From Populus alba (Eukaryota > Streptophyta > Magnoliopsida > Malpighiales > Salicaceae), in NCBI RefSeq assembly GCF_005239225.2, contig NC_133293.1, positions 2,294,001 to 2,358,000 of the forward strand: a DNA stretch of 64,000 nucleotides, in the 5' to 3' direction. Every line of letters starts with the position of its first letter. Position 1 is the first letter of the stretch. A model generated the notes under the pieces. It was not told the DNA's origin, made no database searches, and was given only the letters and a program-made list of their open reading frames with translations. A program made the translations under genes and the position numbers. Positions 34,426-46,198 of this stretch are shown in pieces.

Positions 34426-36123
34426 TTAATATAAAGGTGGAGGAGGAGGAGGAGGAGGAGGGTGGGGGTTAGGCGGCCAAAAAGGATTAGGCGCACATGT
34501 TCCACCTTGTGTCATGTTCATGACCATTTGACGAAGCTCTTCATAGGCTGCTCTTTGTTGTTCAGACTCTGCTCTGCGTTGTTCGTCCGCCAATCTGTGT
34601 TGTTCGTTCGTCAATCTTTGCTCTTCTTTGAGTTGTGTGTACGCCTCTGATAGGTGGTCGCACCTTTGCTGCAAGGCCACAAACTCCTTAGATTGGGAGC
34701 TCGATACAGATTGGGAGCTCCCACCGGTTGAAGCAGTACCGGTCGACCGCAACTTGGTAGCGGTAGTGTTGGAGAGCCCGTAAACCCGATTTTTATCGGG
34801 TCCACCTGACGATCCAGCCTCCATCCACAAATCCGGATCGAATTCCGGATGGGTCGAAGGATCATCCCCGTATCTCTCCCTCAACCGATTATTATAGGTC
34901 TCCTAAAAAAAAAAAATCATATTCAATTCAATAAACATGATAATAACTTATAAAATAAAATGGTTGAACAAACACACCACAAACTGTTGAGCACGGTTGT
35001 CAACGAACTGTTGCGTCCCCTTTTGGCGGTCATGACTCCGCACGTGCGTCTCCACAAACAGCTCCATAGGGCTCGGCTCACGTCCAAGAGACGTAGCCTA
35101 TATATAATGAAACAAATGTATTAACAACAAATTAATTGAACGATATATTTCATTTAAATTAATCTTACCATCCGTTTTGCATGTGCAGCAAACGGAACGG
35201 AGCCGCCGGTGTGCGTTGTAACCGAGCCATGAATTTGCCGATTCCGGTTGCCGGCACCGGACTTTGAGCGTCGAGTGAACCGCTCAGACGTCACGTGCTG
35301 AAGATAGTGCGGCCATATATCTTCCGGGATGTATATTGGTTTGAAATCCCTCCAAACCGCAATATCGTTCCGGCCTTGTAACCCCTTATCCCTCGCTGTT
35401 TTTTTGCTTTTTTCTGGGCGTCATACCAAAAATCACGCAACCTAATTCACGCACGAAAAAATTACATTTCAAAACATAAATAATTATGTAAAAAAAAGTC
35501 GTATTGTTTTCGATGTTACCTAATTGCAGCGTGATTTTCCCACACCCTCCTCACAACACTGTCATGTTCATCGTCCCAGCAGAATCGATGTTGTATATAA
35601 AAAAATAATCTTTTAAAATGTTAATAAATTATTTACAATTATAACTTGAATTTATTAGAAATAAGCTGAAAATTATATATTAACACGAACCTCAAATCTA
35701 CGAAACCATGCATTGATTTGAGGCATCCATTCAGGATGTCTGGATATTTGACTCCATTGAAACAATGGAATCTCCATCGACGCTTTAAACGCCGATGATA
35801 TTAATCGGGCGGCCTCAATGTTTGTGAACCTGAAAAGAAATGAAATTAATTTGTGATTACTTCATAAATTATGTTTTAAATTTGTTTTTTTTATATAAAA
35901 AAAAAAACTAAAACATTAACAAACTTACATTGAAAGATCGTCCTTCCACTGTGCCTCGAATTGGCGGGTAAATTGATTCCGCTTCGAAGGCATGCCGCGT
36001 CTGCGATGTGAAACATCGCTGGAAGAGGCAGCATCGGTTGACGGCGCCTAAGGAAACATCATCATCGCTGCTAGACGAACTTGATTCGACTAGACGACCA
36101 GCTCTGGTTTTCATTTTGCGCAT
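34426..36123 (-). pseudogene. TNPA-like (Transposase_24 type) gene of CACTA C
   Basis: Minus-strand exons: N-terminal with SSSSSSDDDVSLG (36123-35935), a middle exon ending in SVPFAAHAKRM (about 35460-35170), GREPSPMELFVETHV (about 35095-34977), and a last exon with a Gln/Glu/Arg-rich coiled coil and a poly-proline tail (about 34905-34426). PMELFVETH is a landmark of the Transposase_24 family, whose members are DNA-binding partners of the CACTA transposase. In the first exon, the reading frame that matches element B and the family shifts near 36045-36052, so a frameshift breaks the protein. Introns are inferred from AT-rich gaps; exact borders are not certain. Confidence 0.75.
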
Positions 36124-36404
36124 CTAAACAATTTTATATTAATAATTGTATAATAAAATTCAAAAGTTAAAAAAAAATCGGCAGCACCTCCCCTATACTG
36201 GATACTACCCAAATCCACGAACCTGCAAATATTAACAATAGCCACAACCAATCGAACCAATCTATACTAATTATTCCAACATATTCAACTATTAAATCCT
36301 TACAATTCAATAAATTCAAAACAATAAAAAATATGACAAAAAATATATTCAATAAATTCAACAAATTAATCATTACAATTCAACATTAACAATTAAATTC
36401 AAAA

Positions 36405-37160
36405 AATTCAAAAAAATATTCAAATATTCAACTTTAAACTAATTCTAAGTTAAATTAACTAATAACAATTCTAACAACACAACAACAAAAAATATTCAAT
36501 AAATTCAACAATTAAATTCACAAATATTCAACAAATTCAAAAATTATTCAAAAAATATTCAAATATTCAACTTTAACTAATTCTAAGTTAAATTAACTAA
36601 TAACAATTCTAACAACACAACAACAAAAAATATTCAATAAAATTCAACAATTAAATTCACAAATATTCAACAAATTCAAAAATTATTCAAAAAAATATTC
36701 AAATATTCAACTTTAACTAATTCTAAGTTAAATTAACTAATAACAATTCTAACAACACAACAACAAAAAATATTTAATAAATTCAACAATTAAATTCACA
36801 AATATTCAACAAATTCAAAAAATTATTCAAAAAATATTCAAATATTCAACTTTAACTAATTCTAAGTTAAATTAACTAATAACAATTCTAACAACACAAC
36901 AACAAAAAATATTCAATAAATTCAACAATTAAATTCAATTATTCAACAATTAAATTCACAAATATTCAACAAATTCAAAAAAATATTCAAAAAATATTCA
37001 AATATTCAACTTAACTAATTCTAAGTTAAATTAACTAATAACAATTCTAACAACACAACAACAAAAAATATTCAATAAATTCAACAATTAAATTCAATTA
37101 TTCAACAATTAAATTCATAAATATTCAACAAATTCAAAAAAATATTCAAAAAATTCAAAA
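36405..37160. repeat. AT-rich tandem array, 5 units of about 139 bp, in CACTA C
   Basis: The motif CTAACAACACAACAACAAAA recurs at 36471, 36609, 36749, 36888 and 37047, i.e. spacings of 138, 140, 139 and 159 bp. The last interval is longer through a 20-bp internal repeat (CAATTATTCAACAATTAAATT-like). Units are over 90 percent alike. The array lies in the 5' non-coding part of the TNPA-like gene and has no counterpart in element B. Confidence 0.93.
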
Positions 37161-37482
37161 AAAAAGAACGAAATATACATACCTTAATAATGTGTCAAAT
37201 TCAAAACTTTATCTACATTGCAACAAAAAAACACCAACACAACAAAAATAAAAACAACTAAAAATAAAATAAAATAAAATAAATTAGAAAAAAAACACAT
37301 ACCTTTTAATATAATGAAGATTTACAACACCAAATCTTGCTAGAGATTAAAGGTGAAAGTGTTTAAGGATTGAGGTGAAAAAAATGAAAAATCTAAGGTG
37401 AAAAACGGAGGAGAAGCGAAGCGGCGGAGAGAAGAAGAAAAAATGAGGCGAAGCGGCGGGGCTGGAACTTATAGGTCAATTT

Positions 37483-37975
37483 TACCGACGGAATCACTGA
37501 CGGACTTCACCTCCGTCGGTAACAGGGCAAAATTCCGTCGGTAACAGGTAAAAATTCCGTCGGTATTTTTCGAATTTCGCTCCGAATTTTTAAAAGCCCT
37601 CCAAATTTTTCGTAGTCCGTCGGTGATTCCGTCGGTAATCTGACAAGTTCAGAGGCGCAATTAACGCACTTTGGAAAACGCGCGGTTCGTCGGTAATTCT
37701 GTCGGTAATATGTGTAACCGAAAAATTACCGACGGACCTACTCCGTCGGTAATTAGGTGTTGGTGGCATTTCGCGTAAATATTTTCGAACTCTCTGTGAG
37801 GTACCGACGGATGATTATCCGTCAGTATGGATGTCGGTGATTGTGGCATTTTGTTGTAAATATTTTCGAACTCTCTGTGAGATACCGACGGATGATTATC
37901 CGTCGGTATGGACGTCGGTGATTGTGGCATTTTGTTGTAAATATTTTGTTGTAATATACCGACGGATGATTCACC
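37483..37975. repeat. Internal block of CACTA terminal-type repeats (element C)
   Basis: Dense ACCGACGGA/TCCGTCGGT units, including two near-identical 70-bp repeats (about 37779-37850 and 37849-37920, each with CGGATGATTATCCGTC). The block lies between the 3' end of the TNP2-type gene and the 5' region of the TNPA-like gene. It could serve as a promoter-side binding platform for the latter, or mark an old fusion. Confidence 0.8.
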
Positions 37976-40092
37976 GCAGTTGTATGTCTTTCTTCCTTGC
38001 CCGTATTCTTCAGTATGGAAAACATATCCATTGACAAAATACCCGTTGTAGCACCTAACTTTTCTTTCAGGGCCGAGGCTTAGTGAAGACAATGACTTGG
38101 GCGCACTCCTTCCCATTTGATAAACCTTGTAAATATATGTAATTAAATGATAAACGCAGTTGTGCGTTTTTCTCTAACACGAAGCTTGCCCTTGGTTTTG
38201 CAACCCGTGACTCGTCATAAACCAACTCCATATTTTTACGGTTACAGTATAAAGCTATATCCAATCTAGCCTTCATGTTGTCCTTTGTCTTCCCCTTCAC
38301 ATCCATGACGGTGTTGAAAATTTTCTCAAACACGTTCTTTTCGATGTGCATGACGTCAAGGTTATGGCGGAGAAGATTAGTCTTCCAATACGGAAGCTCC
38401 CAAAAGATACTTCGCTTTACCCAATTATGGGTCAAACCAAAACCAGGAAACTTTTGCTTACCTGATTGAAGGCCAAACACAATGTCACCCGTACTCTGAT
38501 ACAACATGATGCAATTTCTTCACCAGAAAGACGCGGGGATGCAACATCTTTTTCAACTCTAGCCCAACAAAGAAATCTTTTTCTGTTTTTTCTGAAACCT
38601 GTGATTAAGTGGCAAGAAGCGATGGTGACAGTCAAAAAAAGAAGCTTTACCTCCGTTTGCTAGCGTGAATGCCTTGTTGTTTTCCATGCAGTTATGGACA
38701 TGCGAGTTTCCCACGCCGTGCTCCAACCAGAAAGCATTCCATAAGCTGGAAAATCACTGATAGTCCACATCAAAGCTGCCCTCATAAGGAAATTTTGTTT
38801 CCTCGATATATCATAAGTCAGAGATTCGAAGGACCACAACTGCGCCAGCTCATTCTATCAACGGTCGAAGACAAAACATCTATATTCCGCCCCGGGCTGC
38901 TTGGACCGGGTATGAACAGTAGATAGAAACATGAACTCCGGCCTCATACACATTCCCGGTGGCAAGTTATAAAACTGTGAGAAATGACCGGCCAACAAGA
39001 ATATGGGGAGCAGCAAATGACCCAAATGGGTTGAACCCCGTCTTTACACAACCCAAGTCAAACATTCCTTGATTCAGCAGAAAAGTCCGCAATGAACACT
39101 GTTAAAGCGTTTCCACGCTTCGCCGTCAGAAGGATGCACCATCACACCATCAACGGCATCGTGTGTTTTGCCATTGTCATGTGCTCAGCAGTCCTTGGTG
39201 ACATAAATAACCTCTGCAGTCTTGGTGTGATCGGGAAATATCTAAGTTTTTTATATGCCACTAGAGTCTTCCCCCTGCCAGTTCTGGGTTTGTAACGGGA
39301 ATGCCCGCATGTCATGCACTCGGTCATCACAGCATTTTCAAGGTAGATATAACATGCAGAAGTTAGGGCACATGTCAATTTTCTGGTATCCTAAACCGAG
39401 GGGTTTCATCATGGACTTCGCAGCATAGAAGTTCTCTTTGAGCCTGTTCCCTTCTGGTAAAATGCTTCTTGCCCAATCAATAATTTTGTCATACCCGGCC
39501 TCACTTAACCCGTGATCTGACTTGATGGTGAACACCTGTGCCACAGTCGATAATTTACTGTGGTTGTGCAGCCATCCCATAATGGTTCGTCAGAATCTTT
39601 CAAAACAAATCAAAAAACCTAGCTGCCTCTGCATTAGGTTCTTCTTCTACGATTGGACATTGATTGCCATTATCTTTGATTCATTCCCATTGCATCCATA
39701 ACCATGTTTCTGTAAGGATTAGTGTTGTCATTTGCCGCTTCATGCACGTTGCTAGCACTAGAAGTTGACCCAACCACCGTTTCTCCCATTCTCCTATTAC
39801 TAACAAATACCTCTCCATGTGCATACCAACACTCGTAATCCTCCACAAACCCTTTGTGTAGAAGATGCATCATTACAACATCTGGATGCAGATACTTTTT
39901 ATTTTGACACTTTCTGCATGGACACCTAATACCGCCTCCAGTAAAATTTCTGGGAATAGATGTTGCGAAAATTAATAAAAACCCTTGAAACCCCGTTACA
40001 ATAATCCATCCTCCGCAATCCTTGGGTGAATCTAGATACATCCATGAATGATCATCCATGACTTCTATCGAACCTCTATAAAAAGGACCCAT
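37975..40092 (-). pseudogene. TNP2-type transposase of CACTA C, internally deleted
   Basis: Minus-strand reading: transposase-associated domain at the N-terminus (40092-39670; WMYLDSPKD, IRCPCRKCQN, LHKGFVEDYECWYAHGE), a gap with stops, then TNP2/Transposase_21 (39580-38170; LPYWKTNLLRHNLDVMHIEK, FNTVMDVKGKTKDN, VAKPRASFVLEKNAQL). At about 38155 the sequence jumps from the TNP2 domain to the last part of DUF4216 (about 38130-37975). The DUF4218 region and most of DUF4216 seen in elements A and B are therefore deleted. It cannot act as an autonomous transposase. Confidence 0.8.
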
Positions 40093-40564
40093 TTAATTAA
40101 GCAAGCTCTTAATTATTTTCAAAACACAACATGTAATTCGGTAATTCTACAAATTAAGTTTTAACAATTTTCAAACAAATACAATCTTACAAAATCTAAA
40201 ACAAACCATAACAAGTTATAAAATTATACATTCATATACTACAAGTTTGTTTGAGAAATAACAATAAAACATGTACATCTACTAAAAAAATATATATATA
40301 TATACTAAAAAAAACAATAAAATTAACATTTAAATGTTAAAATTTTAAAGATAGAATTACTTACAAAAATGATAAAATCCGTCGGTAAATCAGAACACGG
40401 ATGCTGTGACCACAAAAAAAATACAACTTGTTGTGCTGAGATGAGAAAGATTTTTGTTTTGGGGCGAGGGGGGGCTGGTTATTTTGCAGATGGGGAGGGT
40501 TAGGATTAGGAAGAAGAAGGAGAAATGGGGGAGGAGAGTGTCGGCAGAGTGGCCATATATTCAC

Positions 40565-41060
40565 TTTTGCCGACGGAATTACCGACGGTTTGTATTCCGT
40601 CGGTTAATCCGTCGGCAAAAACCATCGGTAATTCTGACGGGCAATCGACACGTCACCGCACGAACCTGCTATTCAAATCCCTCGGTGATTCCGTCGGTAT
40701 TTTTAACGGTGCGCCGGTCACGTCACCGGCACGGATCTGGCATTTCAAATCCGTCGGTGATTCCGTCGGTATTTTTTGACAGTGAACAGGTCCCATCACG
40801 CATACGGGCCCCAGTTTTTAATTCCGTCAGTGATTCCGTCGAAAAAATCACCCGCCAAAACCCCCGCGCCACTACCCGCCCTTTTTTCATTAATTCTGAA
40901 TTTTCGGTCGGTAATTCGGTCGGTAATGACCGATGGCCTATTTCCGTCGGTAATTACCGACCTAATTACCGACGAATATTTTCCGTCGGTGATTTCGGCC
41001 GAAAATTACCGACAAAAAAAATTTCGTCGGTATGTCCGTTGGTATTTAGCGAATTTCTGG
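40565..41060. repeat. Right subterminal repeats of CACTA C
   Basis: CCGACGGA/TCCGTCGG units at short intervals up to the terminus. The long open frame across 40454-41278 is only the readout of these repeats (PSVIPSV-type periodicity). Confidence 0.85.
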
Positions 41061-42156
41061 TAGTGCACGTGTTGCCGCCGGTGAAGACCAGCAAACTAGT
41101 GGATCGAGATTGTCTCCTTCTTCTCTTCCCTCCCGTACCGGCGGTTCATCTCCCGGCCACGTGCAAAGCAATCCAATCAACAAAAACAGTTTCCGATTCT
41201 CCTTTTTTCAGATCTACCTCGATCTACCTTCTTCCTCCTGATTCGTTTCCCTCTGCTGGTGGCAGATCCGGCCGTTGATTCACGGTCCAGATGTGCTACG
41301 TGGGGTTGAATCGATGAAGAAGAGTGGGGGATCACCGGGTCTTCACGAGCTGGCGGCTGGTCTAGGAGAATGGGTTATTGAGGCCGAGTGAGGAGAAAGC
41401 TGGGTCTCCTGGCTTGTGGGTTGCTGGCATTTAAGACGGAGACACCGCTACTGGGAGGAGGAGATGAAGACAGTGAAGATGGAAATCTTGGGTTAGCCGG
41501 GGTTACTATGACTTTGGTTGGGATGGCCGAAGAGAGAGCAGAGGGGCCAGCGGCTTGTCTAGGAAATGGGGAAGAAGATGGGGTTCTTGTCTTCTTTGGC
41601 CAGGCAAAAGGGAAAAATGAGTGGCCGTCTACTTTTTGTCAAAGGAGGGGGCGGCGGCTTCTCTCTTTAGATAAATTTAGGTAAGGTTTTTTTTTCTTTT
41701 GTTTTCTCCAAAATTTCCTCTGCCCCATGCCTATAAAATTTTTCTTCCTTCCATGAAAATTTTTCTCCCCCCCATGCTTAGTTTCACTATAGCTTAGTAT
41801 TTATAGGAGAAGTTTTGCTAGGTTTCCAAATTAGTCCCTCAACTTTTCCTTTTCTTTTCTTTTCATTCTTTTTTGTAAATTTTGATTTTTTCTTATTTTT
41901 ATTTTATTTTTGAAAGCGAGCAATATCAACGTCGACTCAATAAGAAAAATCATTGATTGTAAAATTTACGCGTTAAAAGTTGAACGCATTCAAAATACCT
42001 TAGAAAATTTAGATTCTTCTTAAATGACATTGAAAATGCTAAAAATGATACAAATATATCAAAATGCATTTTTTTTTTCTGTTTTTTGTTTTTTTTGCTA
42101 TTTTTGATTTTTCTGAAAATTTATCAAAAATATGGGTAAAAGATTGGGTAGCAACA

Positions 42157-43765
42157 CATCTCATATCCTCTTTGGCAACAAATCACGATAAGCTAATGGA
42201 ATGAGTGTTTGCATAAACACGTGGCACTCATGGCTCTTCATTTCATACAATCTGCATTCCTCTAGATTATCCAACCTTGATATGTTCGAGGTATATCCAT
42301 CGGGAAAACACAAACTATTAAGCCAATGGTAGACTAGTAGTTGTGCATCTTTTCTCTAACACAAAGCTTTCTTTGGGTTTTGCAACCCATGACTCATCAA
42401 AAACCAACTTCATATTTTTTACGGTTACAAAACAATGCTATATCTATTCTAGCCTTGATGTTGTCTTTTGTCTTTCCCTTCACATCCATGATAGTATTGA
42501 AAATGTTTTTAGACATGTTCTTTTATATTTGTATGATGTCAAGGTTATGGCAAAGGACATTAGTTTTCAAATAAGGAAGCTCCTAGAAAATGCTTCGCTT
42601 TCCCAATTATGGGTCAAACCAAAACCAGAAAACTTTTGCTTACCATAATGAAAACCAAACACAATGTCACCGTACTCTGATACAACATCATGCAATTCTT
42701 CACCAAAAAGATGTAAGGGTGCAACATCCTTTTAAACTCTGCCAATAAAGAAATTGTTTCTGTTCTTTCTGTACTTGTAATTCGTTTGCAAGAAAATAAC
42801 AGTGGGCAATAAAAAAAAAGCTTTTACCTTTGTTTTGTTAGCGTGAATGCCTTGTTGTTTTCCATAAAGTATGGACATGCTAGTTTTCCATGCGTGCTCC
42901 AACTATAAACCTTTCCATAAGTTGGAAAATAATTGATAATCCACATAAAAGCTGCCCTCATAAGATAATTTTATTTTCTTGATATATCATAAGTCAAAGC
43001 TTTGGAGGACCATAATAGCGTCAACTCATCAATTAACAGTCAAAAGACAAAACATCTGTATTCCGGCCTAGACTGTTCGGACTAGGTAATCATCGTAGAT
43101 AAAAACATGAACTCCGACCTCATACATATTTCTGGTGGCAAGTTGTAAATTGTGAGTATGACCGGTCAACAAGAATAAGAGTAGCAAATGACTCAAATGG
43201 GTCGAATCCATCTATGTACAACTCAAGATACATGTTCCTTGATTCAACTGAAAAGTGATGATATACATTGTTAAAGTGTTTTCATGCTTCATCGTTAGAA
43301 AGAAGCACCATTATTCCATTAATCACATCATGTGATTGGTTTTATGTCATGTGCTCACCAGTTCTTGGGGACATGAATAACCTTTGCAATCTAAGTGTGA
43401 TTGGAAAGTATCTAAGTCTTTTATATGTCACGAGAGTCTTTTCCATGCCAGTTCTGGGTTTGTAATGGGAATGCCCACATGTCATGCACTCAATCAGCTC
43501 AACATTTTTAAGGTAGTACAACATGTAGAAGTTAGGGAACATGTTAATTTTTTGGTATTCTAAATTGAGAGGTTTCATCATGGACTTAGCAACATAGAAG
43601 TTCTCTTTTAGCCTGTTCTTTTCAGGTAAAATACTTCTCGCCTATTCGATAATTCTATCATAACCGACCTCACTCAACCCACAATCTGACTTGATGGTGA
43701 ACAACCATGCAACAACCGATAATTTACTATGATTCGTGCAACCATCCCATAAAGTGGGCATGCTG
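42157..43765 (-). pseudogene. CACTA B transposase, TNP2 region, first copy
   Basis: Resumes the B transposase exactly at the CATCT target site of solo LTR 4 and matches 12880-14450 (A) and 38150-39600 (C). Minus-strand landmarks are a FNTIMDVKGKTKDN-like block (about 42490-42450) and MTCGHSHYKPRTGMEKTLV (about 43490-43430). Many stops are present. Confidence 0.75.
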
Positions 43766-44711
43766 AATAGTAATATATTCAAATGTTACTGTTCAAGTGA
43801 ATTATAATTTACTTGAATAGTAAAATGCAAAGAATGGAATTGCATGCACAGGGACGCGGGGAGCAAACCTGGTGGTGGACACGATGCTTGAAGACAACGG
43901 TAATGGCGTACGCTCACGGTGATGCTGGTGGTGACTGAGCAAAGGAGGGCTCGGACGGTGGTCAGTGACTATGGAGTGCGGTGTTCAGCCTTTCTTCTCT
44001 GTGTTCCTCTTGAGCTTTGTTCTCCTCTGTTTCCCTTTCTCCTTCTGCTCCCAACTGTGCTGTTGTCTACTAGGAAGACAGTGGCAGCTGGTAGTGATGG
44101 CTTGGGGAGTGGCTTGGGCGGTGGTCGGTGGCTGGGGAGCCTGGTGACAGCAACTGTTCTTTCCTCTCTGCAGCGACTCCTTCTCTTCTGTTTTGGGCTC
44201 TCTCCTCTATCTCTGGTGTTTCCTTCCGTCAGTTGTTCGTTATTCTCTTTAGCCTCTTCCTCTTGTTTCTGTCACCTTGCTTCTCTGGTTCTCCTTCCAA
44301 GCGGTGGTTCTGTTGTTGTTGGCAGTACTGATGGTGGCGGAATGGTAGTGGTTCCAGGGGTGAGGCACGGTTCTTCTTCTTCTCGTCGTAGAGGCGTGGG
44401 TTGCTGCCTTTTCTTCAATGGTGCTGCTACGTGTAGGGAGAAGATGGCGATCTGAGGAAAAATGACAATGGTGTTGGCAGTGCGGGTGGGTTTGTATTTT
44501 CATCCCTCTATTTCAGAGCGTCTCTGTCTTCCCTCAGTTCTCCTCTTGTTCAAAATTTTCCCCCTGTTCTACTTTCTTTCTTTCCCCTGTCTCTCGCTCA
44601 GAAACTACACCTCCCATCCTCCCTCCAAAAAAAACCTCCCCTGTTGCCAGTGTTGAGAGCAGTATTTATAGGCACGGGGAGCGGGCTGTTGTTGCGCATG
44701 GGGAGTAGGGA
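43766..44711. other. Unassigned GC-richer insert between two transposase copies
   Basis: About 950 bp that interrupt the duplicated TNP2 segment. They begin with an AT-rich stretch with TACTGTTCAAGTGAATTATA and end with TATTTATAGGCACGGGGAGC, a TATA-like sequence. The style resembles the GC-rich part of solo LTR 4, so another LTR fragment is likely. Open frames of up to 178 codons here are Leu/Ser/Val-rich without family features and I do not call them genes. Confidence 0.45.
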
Positions 44712-46198
44712 GACATCGGGAAAACACAAACTCTTAAGCCAATGGTAGACTAGTAGTTGTGTATTTTTCTCTAACACAAAGCTTTCTCTAGGTTTTGCGA
44801 CCTGTGACCCATCAAAAACCAATTTTATATTTTTACGGTTACAAAACAATGTTATATCCATTCTAGCTTTAATGTTGTCTTTTGTCTTCCCCTTCACTTC
44901 TATGACAGTGTTGAAAATGTACTTAGACACGTTCTTTTTTATATGCATGACATCAACGTTATGGCGGAGGATATTAGTTTTCCAATATGGAAGCTCCTAT
45001 AAAATACTTTGTTTTACCCAATTGTGGGTCTAACCAAAATCAGGAAACTTCTGCTTACCAGAATGAAAGTCAAACACAATGTCATCGTACTCTAATACAA
45101 CGTCATACAATTCTTCACCAAAAAGACGTAGGGGTGCAACATCCTTTTAAAGTTTGCCAATAAAAAAATCATTTTTGTTCTTTCTGTAACTGTGATTCAT
45201 TGGCAAAAAATGACAGTGGCAGTAAAAAAAGAAGCTTTACCTTCGTTTGTTAGCATGAATGCCCTGTTGTTTTCTATGTAGTATGAATATGCTAGTTTTC
45301 CATGCGTGCTCCAACCATAAACCTTTCCATAAGCAGGAAAATCATTGATAGTCCACATCAAAGCTACCCTGATAAGATAATTTTGTTTTCTCGATATATC
45401 ATAAGTCAAAGCTCTGGAGGACCACAATAGCGTCAACTCATCAATTAACAGTCGAAGACAAACATCTATATTCTTGCCCGAACTGTTCGGACTAGGTATC
45501 ATCGTAGATAAAACACATGAACTCTGGCCTCATACATATCTTCGATGGCAAGTTGTAAACCGTGAGTATGACAGGCTAACAAGAATAAGCAGCAGCAAAT
45601 GACTCAATTGGGTCAAATCCATCTATGCACAACTCAAGATACATGTTCCTTGATTCAACTGAAAAGTGATGATGTACATTGTTAAAGTGTTTTCATGCTT
45701 CACTGTTAGAAGGACGCACCATCATTTCATCAACCGCATCATGTGATTGGTTCCATGCATGTGCTCACCAGTCCTTGGTGACATGAATAACCTCTGCAAT
45801 CTAAGTGTGGTTGGGAAGTATCTAAGTCTTTTATATGCCACAAGAGTCTTTTCCATGCCAGTTCTGGGTTTGTAATGGGAATGCCCACATGTCATGCACT
45901 CGATTAGCTCAACATTTTTAAGGCAATACAACATGGAGAAGTTAGGGAACATGTTAATTCTCTAGTATCCTAAACCGAGAGGTTTCATCATGGACTTAGC
46001 AGCATAGAAGTTCTCTTTTAGCATGTTCTTTTCAAGTAAAATACTTCTTGCCTATTCGATAATTATGTCATAACCGGCCTCACTCAACCCACAATCTAAC
46101 TTGATGGTGAACAACTATGCAACAAGCGATAATTTAAAATGATTCGTGCAACCATCCCATAATGTGGGCGCATCTGTATTAGGTTCTTCTTCTATAAT
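44712..46198 (-). pseudogene. CACTA B transposase, TNP2 region, second copy
   Basis: Starts at CATCGGGAAAACACAA, the same point as 42297 in the first copy, and stays collinear with it to the ATCCCATAA block (about 46159), running slightly further. Open pieces 44948-44598 (VAKPRESFVLEKNTQLLVYH) and 45502-45197 (PNSSGKNIDV, ALMWTINDFPAYGKVYGWS) are clear TNP2 sequence. It ends abruptly near 46198. Confidence 0.75.

Larger units (their letters stand above)
33780..41065 (-). mobile_element. CACTA transposon C, complete ends (TSD CAC)
   Basis: A 7286-bp element with termini CACTACAAGATTT (left) and, inverted, CACTACCAGAAAT (right), and a 3-bp duplication CAC at 33777-33779 and 41066-41068. The subterminal regions (33797-34275 and 40565-41060) are packed with CCGACGGA/TCCGTCGG units in both orientations. 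It carries a TNPA-like gene (34426-36123) and a TNP2-type transposase gene (37975-40092), both on the minus strand and both defective. It sits inside solo LTR 4, so it is younger than that LTR and than CACTA B. Confidence 0.93.
33101..42156 (-). mobile_element. Solo LTR 4 (TSD CATCT), split by CACTA C
   Basis: The LTR starts TGTCACCCGTCACCC (33101) and ends GGGTAGCAACA (42156), flanked by a perfect duplication CATCT at 33096-33100 and 42157-42161. Taking out CACTA C and one CAC duplication leaves an LTR of about 1.77 kb. Its first 220 bp are the inverse of the end of solo LTR 3, placing both in one family and this copy on the minus strand. The flanking transposase codons of CACTA B rejoin at the target site. 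The GC-rich open frames at 41388-41684 lie in the LTR and look non-coding. Confidence 0.9.
20848..46198 (-). mobile_element. CACTA transposon B, old, multiply interrupted, both ends lost
   Basis: Collinear pieces of a two-gene CACTA element are spread over 25 kb: a TNPA-like gene (20848-20905, 25608-26262, 29036-29579), an internal repeat block (30305-30800), and a TNP2-type transposase (about 30989-33100, then 42157-43765 and a second copy at 44712-46198). Gaps are filled by a Copia element, a Gypsy remnant and a solo LTR that carries CACTA C. Neither the CACTA terminus nor a 3-bp duplication is visible. The left edge fades near 20848 and the right edge breaks at about 46198 into a duplicated block. 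Confidence 0.75.

Noticed and set aside
34426..34884. A stand-alone proline-rich host gene
   Set aside because: It is the last exon of the TNPA-like CACTA gene; upstream exons with the PMELFVETH block follow in order on the same strand.
36405..37160. Regular repeats resembling a CRISPR array
   Set aside because: The repeats are adjacent 139-bp units with no unique spacers, in a plant transposon.
40454..41278. A 274-codon open frame rich in PSVIPSV-like repeats
   Set aside because: It reads through the right subterminal repeats of CACTA C; the periodicity is that of the CCGACGGA units. No domain, and it crosses the element boundary at 41065.
43919..44455. A 178-codon Leu/Ser/Val-rich open frame
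   Set aside because: It lies in the GC-richer insert between transposase copies. The composition is biased, all frames there are open for long stretches, and no motif is recognisable.
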